Assembly (NCBI GenBank): GCA_021414365.1
Contig: JAIOOR010000013.1
Span: 124,001-188,000, forward strand
Source: Nitrosarchaeum sp.
GTDB taxonomy: Archaea; Thermoproteota; Nitrososphaeria; Nitrososphaerales; Nitrosopumilaceae
Direction: 5' to 3'
DNA: 64,000 nucleotides
Shown in pieces: positions 61,435 to 64,000 of the stretch. A program made the position numbers and the translations under genes. Position 1 is the first letter of the stretch. The number at the start of each line of letters is the position of its first letter. The notes under the pieces were generated by a model. That model was not told the origin of the DNA, did no database searches, and worked only from the letters and a program-made list of their open reading frames with translations.

Positions 61435-61536
61435 ATGCCCATCAGAAAAAAAGGTAAACATAACAGACGTGCAGATCAAAGAGCTGACAGACGCAGAAAA
61501 AAGACAGCAAAATCCGGAAAACCAAAATCTAGATAG
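61435..61536 (+). CDS. Small very basic protein, 33 residues
   Basis: ATG frame MPIRKKGKHNRRADQRADRR to a TAG at 61534. Over half of the residues are Arg or Lys, so it should bind RNA or DNA; it resembles very small ribosome-associated proteins. It lies between pus10 and the HExxH protein on the same strand and has the coding look of its neighbours. Confidence 0.5.
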   Translation: MPIRKKGKHNRRADQRADRRRKKTAKSGKPKSR

Positions 61537-61575
61537 GATTAACATTTTTACGTTCAATTTTCTCAAGATAATCCA

Positions 61576-62283
61576 TTGGATCCGTTAATTCGATTAAAAG
61601 ATGCACATCTCAAAGGACTAATCCCAGATGACATCTATGCTCTTGTTGTAAATCGTTTTCATATCATAACTGATGGCATTAATAGAATTGAAAAAGCATC
61701 TGGAATTCGTTATCCTACAGCTTATGTAGAACCCTCCATTGTCATTTCTTCATCTGACCCAAATTCTTATGAATTTGGAATATTGTTTGCTCGTACTATT
61801 CCCGTGTTTTATGATGACAAGTTTCATGTTGTAATTCAGATTTCTGCACCTCTAGTTGCATATGGTCTTAAAGGTACAATTCATGCTATTTTGGCTCATG
61901 AATTTTTACATTTTCTAGACCTGACTAGAAAAATCTCAAAAATGGATTTACTTTCAGATGAAATAACTGGAAATCTATTTGAAAGTGTTTATGCTGATGA
62001 AACAAGACTGTTTGACCCTAAGGCTGTGTTTAATGACAGAACTTTGTTAAATCATATAACAAAGCGATTCCCTGCAGGTTTTAAAGATTACAAGTTAGAA
62101 GATAAAGTGATAAAATTTTGGTTAGAAAAAAATCTTCCAAAAATAAATATTTCCCTTGATGCAAACACTGTGAAATTATCCGCAGAGTCCTTATCTAAAA
62201 TAAAATTAGATCCAGCATTTTTACATAAATTAGACCAGTTAGAACAAAAAAGTACCAAGATTCGCAGAAAAAAACTTTATTGA
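61576..62283 (+). CDS. Putative HExxH metalloprotease-like protein
   Basis: 235 residues. AILAHEFLHFLDL (about 107-119) contains HExxH, the zinc motif of metallopeptidases; a possible third ligand is in SVYADETRLF. No signal or membrane segment, so a cytoplasmic enzyme. Family not recognised. TTG start, 39 bases after the small basic protein. Confidence 0.65.
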   Translation: MDPLIRLKDAHLKGLIPDDIYALVVNRFHIITDGINRIEKASGIRYPTAYVEPSIVISSSDPNSYEFGILFARTIPVFYDDKFHVVIQISAPLVAYGLKGTIHAILAHEFLHFLDLTRKISKMDLLSDEITGNLFESVYADETRLFDPKAVFNDRTLLNHITKRFPAGFKDYKLEDKVIKFWLEKNLPKINISLDANTVKLSAESLSKIKLDPAFLHKLDQLEQKSTKIRRKKLY

Positions 62284-62311
62284 CTGAGAATATACCCTTT
62301 TACTAAAATAA

Positions 62312-62668
62312 TTATTTTAGGAAATTTGCAATTAATGAATTAGTTTTAGAAATTATGCTTGTATAATCGGTATTTGGGTCAGTACTTAACAAAAAGAGAT
62401 TTTTGTTAAGATGCAAACTAATCAAAATAACATTTTCATATTCAGTAATTGATAGTTTTTCTTTACCAAATTTATATGATAAATTCTGAAGACGTGTCCA
62501 TCTCTCAAATGTATAGTGGATTGACATTTTTACTTCATCTGGACTAAGTAATTTTGCATCTGCACGACTTTTTTCTACTACTAAATCTCCTTTGATATCT
62601 AAAACTCCTGCAAATCTGACACGAGGATTTATTTTTAGTACTTCATCACATAATTTTTCATAATCCAT
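62312..62668 (-). CDS. DUF6659-like small protein, copy 2
   Basis: 118 residues, paralogue of the protein at 57261: MDYEKLCDEVLKINPRVRFAGV-type N-terminus and KLSITEYENVILISLHLNKNLFLLST near the end. Convergent with the HExxH gene. Function unknown. Confidence 0.65.
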   Translation of the reverse strand: MDYEKLCDEVLKINPRVRFAGVLDIKGDLVVEKSRADAKLLSPDEVKMSIHYTFERWTRLQNLSYKFGKEKLSITEYENVILISLHLNKNLFLLSTDPNTDYTSIISKTNSLIANFLK

Positions 62669-62799
62669 TTTTTCACTAATCTTTTTTCCTTCTAATTCTC
62701 TTACTATTATATTTTATTTGACTCAATTTTCATATTTTATAAATTGATAAAATATTTTTAATTATTGATTTGACAATATTTGTTTTTTGAGAACTTTTT

Positions 62800-62991
62800 T
62801 TATTGATTAAATTCAGTTAGACCACATTTACCACATGTGTTTCTGTCTTTGTGTTTTGACATGAAAACTCCTTTTCCACACCTCGAACAATTTTTTCTGC
62901 CTCTTGTTAATTTATCTCCCTCAACTTTGAAATATTTATAGACATTAGGACTGGAACCTTTTTTTCCAGCAGATGCTTTTTTTGCAGCCAT
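62800..62991 (-). CDS. rps27ae: 30S ribosomal protein S27ae
   Basis: 63 residues, with the zinc ribbon CSRCGKGVFMSKHKDRNTCG then KCGLTEF. Archaeal form without the ubiquitin fusion found in eukaryotes. Start shares one base with the S24e stop. Confidence 0.95.
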   Translation of the reverse strand: MAAKKASAGKKGSSPNVYKYFKVEGDKLTRGRKNCSRCGKGVFMSKHKDRNTCGKCGLTEFNQ

Positions 62992-63338
62992 TACTCTGTT
63001 TTCTCCGGTTTCTCTTCTACACTCTCTGTTGCAGCCGTTGCCTCAGCAAGTTTTGCTTTTGATTTTTCTAATCTTTCAAATATTACTGGGTTGACGTGTT
63101 TTTTTGCAAGCTTTTCATCATCATAAACATAGAAAGTTCCAGTAACAAGTGGTTTTCCAACATGTGTTTTCAATCGTATTGGTATCACTACTTTTCCTGA
63201 TAACTTGAATTCTTTTGTAATCATGTCGATTGCTTCTAGTTTCTTGAGTTTTCCTCCTAATCCAGTAAAATTACAAATTAACTCCCTTCTTGATAAAAAG
63301 GCGTTATTTACGTCATTTATCGTCTGAATAATAGACAT
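62991..63338 (-). CDS. rps24e: 30S ribosomal protein S24e
   Basis: About 115 residues: NAFLSRRELICNFTG, MITKEFKLSGKVVIPIRLKT and TGTFYVYDDEKLAKK match S24e; the C-terminal tail is acidic (TESVEEKPEKTE). The frame opens at 63365, but a TATA-like CATATAAA (about 63362-63369) lies inside or next to that extension, so ATG 63338 (MSIIQTINDV) is the leaderless start. Confidence 0.9.
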   Translation of the reverse strand: MSIIQTINDVNNAFLSRRELICNFTGLGGKLKKLEAIDMITKEFKLSGKVVIPIRLKTHVGKPLVTGTFYVYDDEKLAKKHVNPVIFERLEKSKAKLAEATAATESVEEKPEKTE

Positions 63339-63376
63339 GTACCCAAAAATCTTCAGATATTTCATATAAACCTTGA

Positions 63377-63979
63377 TTGAAATTAGAGAAGAAATTTAAG
63401 AAAATTAAGTCAAATAACCCTATGCAACGATACATGATTCATTTAAAAAATAATGGATATCTTCCGATTCATTCAACTGAGCTTGTTTATCGAGCAAGAG
63501 AATGTTCAGATATGAATGCCTCAGTAAGAGTTGCACGAGTGGCAAGTACATTTATAGAATTTGATGTATCTGTTGAACCTGATTGTTTAGATTTGTTAAT
63601 TAAAAAATTAGCCCCAATTGGTGAACTAGACAATATACGACATGTGGTGGAAGAAAAAATTGGAAAAGAACAAGGAATCAAAGATGGGGTTTATTATTTT
63701 AATAATGAACGATTTTGGGAAAGTCATGAATCTTTGGAAGGTGTTTGGAAACAATGCTACGGTAAAGAAAAAGATCTTGTACAAGGAATTATTCTTCTTG
63801 CAGTGGCTTTTGCTCATGGACAAAAAAATGAACTTAGTATAGGTATTGGCATGTTAAGCCGCTCCTTGGAAAAACTAGGTGATTCTCCCGCAATGTATAG
63901 TAGTATTGATGTTGATAGGATTAGAAGTAAAATAAAAGAAATGCAAAAAACTAAAGACTTGACTATATTTGCGATTTGA
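63377..63979 (+). CDS. DUF309 domain protein
   Basis: 200 residues. The C-terminal half carries the DUF309 signature YYFNNERFWESHESLEGVWKQ and LVQGIILLAVAFAHGQKN; the N-terminal half is a separate alpha/beta segment. DUF309 proteins are helical and of unknown function. TTG 63377 or ATG 63422 start. Divergent from S24e. Confidence 0.75.
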   Translation: MKLEKKFKKIKSNNPMQRYMIHLKNNGYLPIHSTELVYRARECSDMNASVRVARVASTFIEFDVSVEPDCLDLLIKKLAPIGELDNIRHVVEEKIGKEQGIKDGVYYFNNERFWESHESLEGVWKQCYGKEKDLVQGIILLAVAFAHGQKNELSIGIGMLSRSLEKLGDSPAMYSSIDVDRIRSKIKEMQKTKDLTIFAI

Positions 63980-64000
63980 TTAAATTAAGAGATGTTGTTA

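Noticed and set aside
1..64000. Prophage, integrative element or toxin-antitoxin pair
   Set aside because: No integrase, capsid, terminase, toxin or antitoxin family was recognised; accessory areas at 18.5-22 and 45-55 kb have base composition similar to the rest.

Overview
The window is a stretch of an AT-rich archaeal chromosome, most likely an ammonia-oxidising Nitrososphaerota of the Nitrosopumilales (Nitrosopumilus/Nitrosarchaeum type). This rests on archaeal information-processing genes (TFB, Gar1, SRP19, SRP54, aIF1A, aIF5A, S8e, S24e, S27ae, Pus10, Dph6), two intron-containing tRNA genes, ScpA/ScpB, siroheme-route haem genes, and families typical of this phylum (VPDW-repeat secreted proteins, paired DUF6659-like proteins). 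Many genes have a TATA-like box about 25-28 nt before the start codon, so much of the transcription looks leaderless; I used this to choose several starts.

Layout. 1-2.7 kb: end of hemD and a secreted PKD-repeat protein. 2.7-5.7 kb: arsenic island (arsC, arsM, divergent HxlR regulator, MFS exporter). 5.8-11 kb: suf operon sufB-sufD-Rieske-sufS-sufU plus a zinc-ribbon protein; sufC is at 30.2 kb and shares an operator-like palindrome with sufB. 11-18.5 kb: pgk, PAP2 phosphatase, a coiled-coil protein, small zinc-ribbon proteins, an OB-fold protein, a phasin-like protein, tRNA-Leu, a VTT membrane protein and an HD hydrolase. 18.5-22.1 kb: a probable light-response locus with a CarH-like cobalamin photosensor domain protein, an SDR membrane protein and a YbgA/DUF1722 protein, with a repeated intergenic motif. 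22-30 kb: VPDW protein, haem genes (hemB, hemA, sirC, ahbAB), aldo/keto reductase, DUF1802, Cld/HemQ-like protein. 30-40 kb: sufC, TFB, gar1, srp19, S8e, scpB-scpA, zinc ADH, response regulator, Lrp regulator, aIF1A, cold-shock protein, tRNA-Tyr, aIF5A. 40-48 kb: accessory regulators, an aminotransferase, an FkbM methyltransferase, and three genes carrying the same palindrome over their start codons. 48-55.5 kb: a surface-protein cluster of five small secreted proteins, a SipW-like signal peptidase and a very long transmembrane coiled-coil protein split by one in-frame TAG. 55.8-64 kb: antiporter, a box C/D sRNA, dph6-srp54-pus10, a HExxH protein, ribosomal proteins and a DUF309 protein.

The strongest candidates for undescribed biology are: (i) the CarH-like B12 photosensor with a non-MerR N-terminus, beside SDR and YbgA genes and recurring TTRGCACTA motifs; (ii) the TasA/SipW-like surface cluster with its coiled-coil membrane partner; (iii) three operator families in which the palindrome lies over or just before the leaderless start (suf, ars, and the 45.8-47.9 kb set); (iv) a C/D sRNA whose guide fits the anticodon arm of a tRNA-Met. 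All functional statements are inferred from sequence motifs read by eye; no database search was run.
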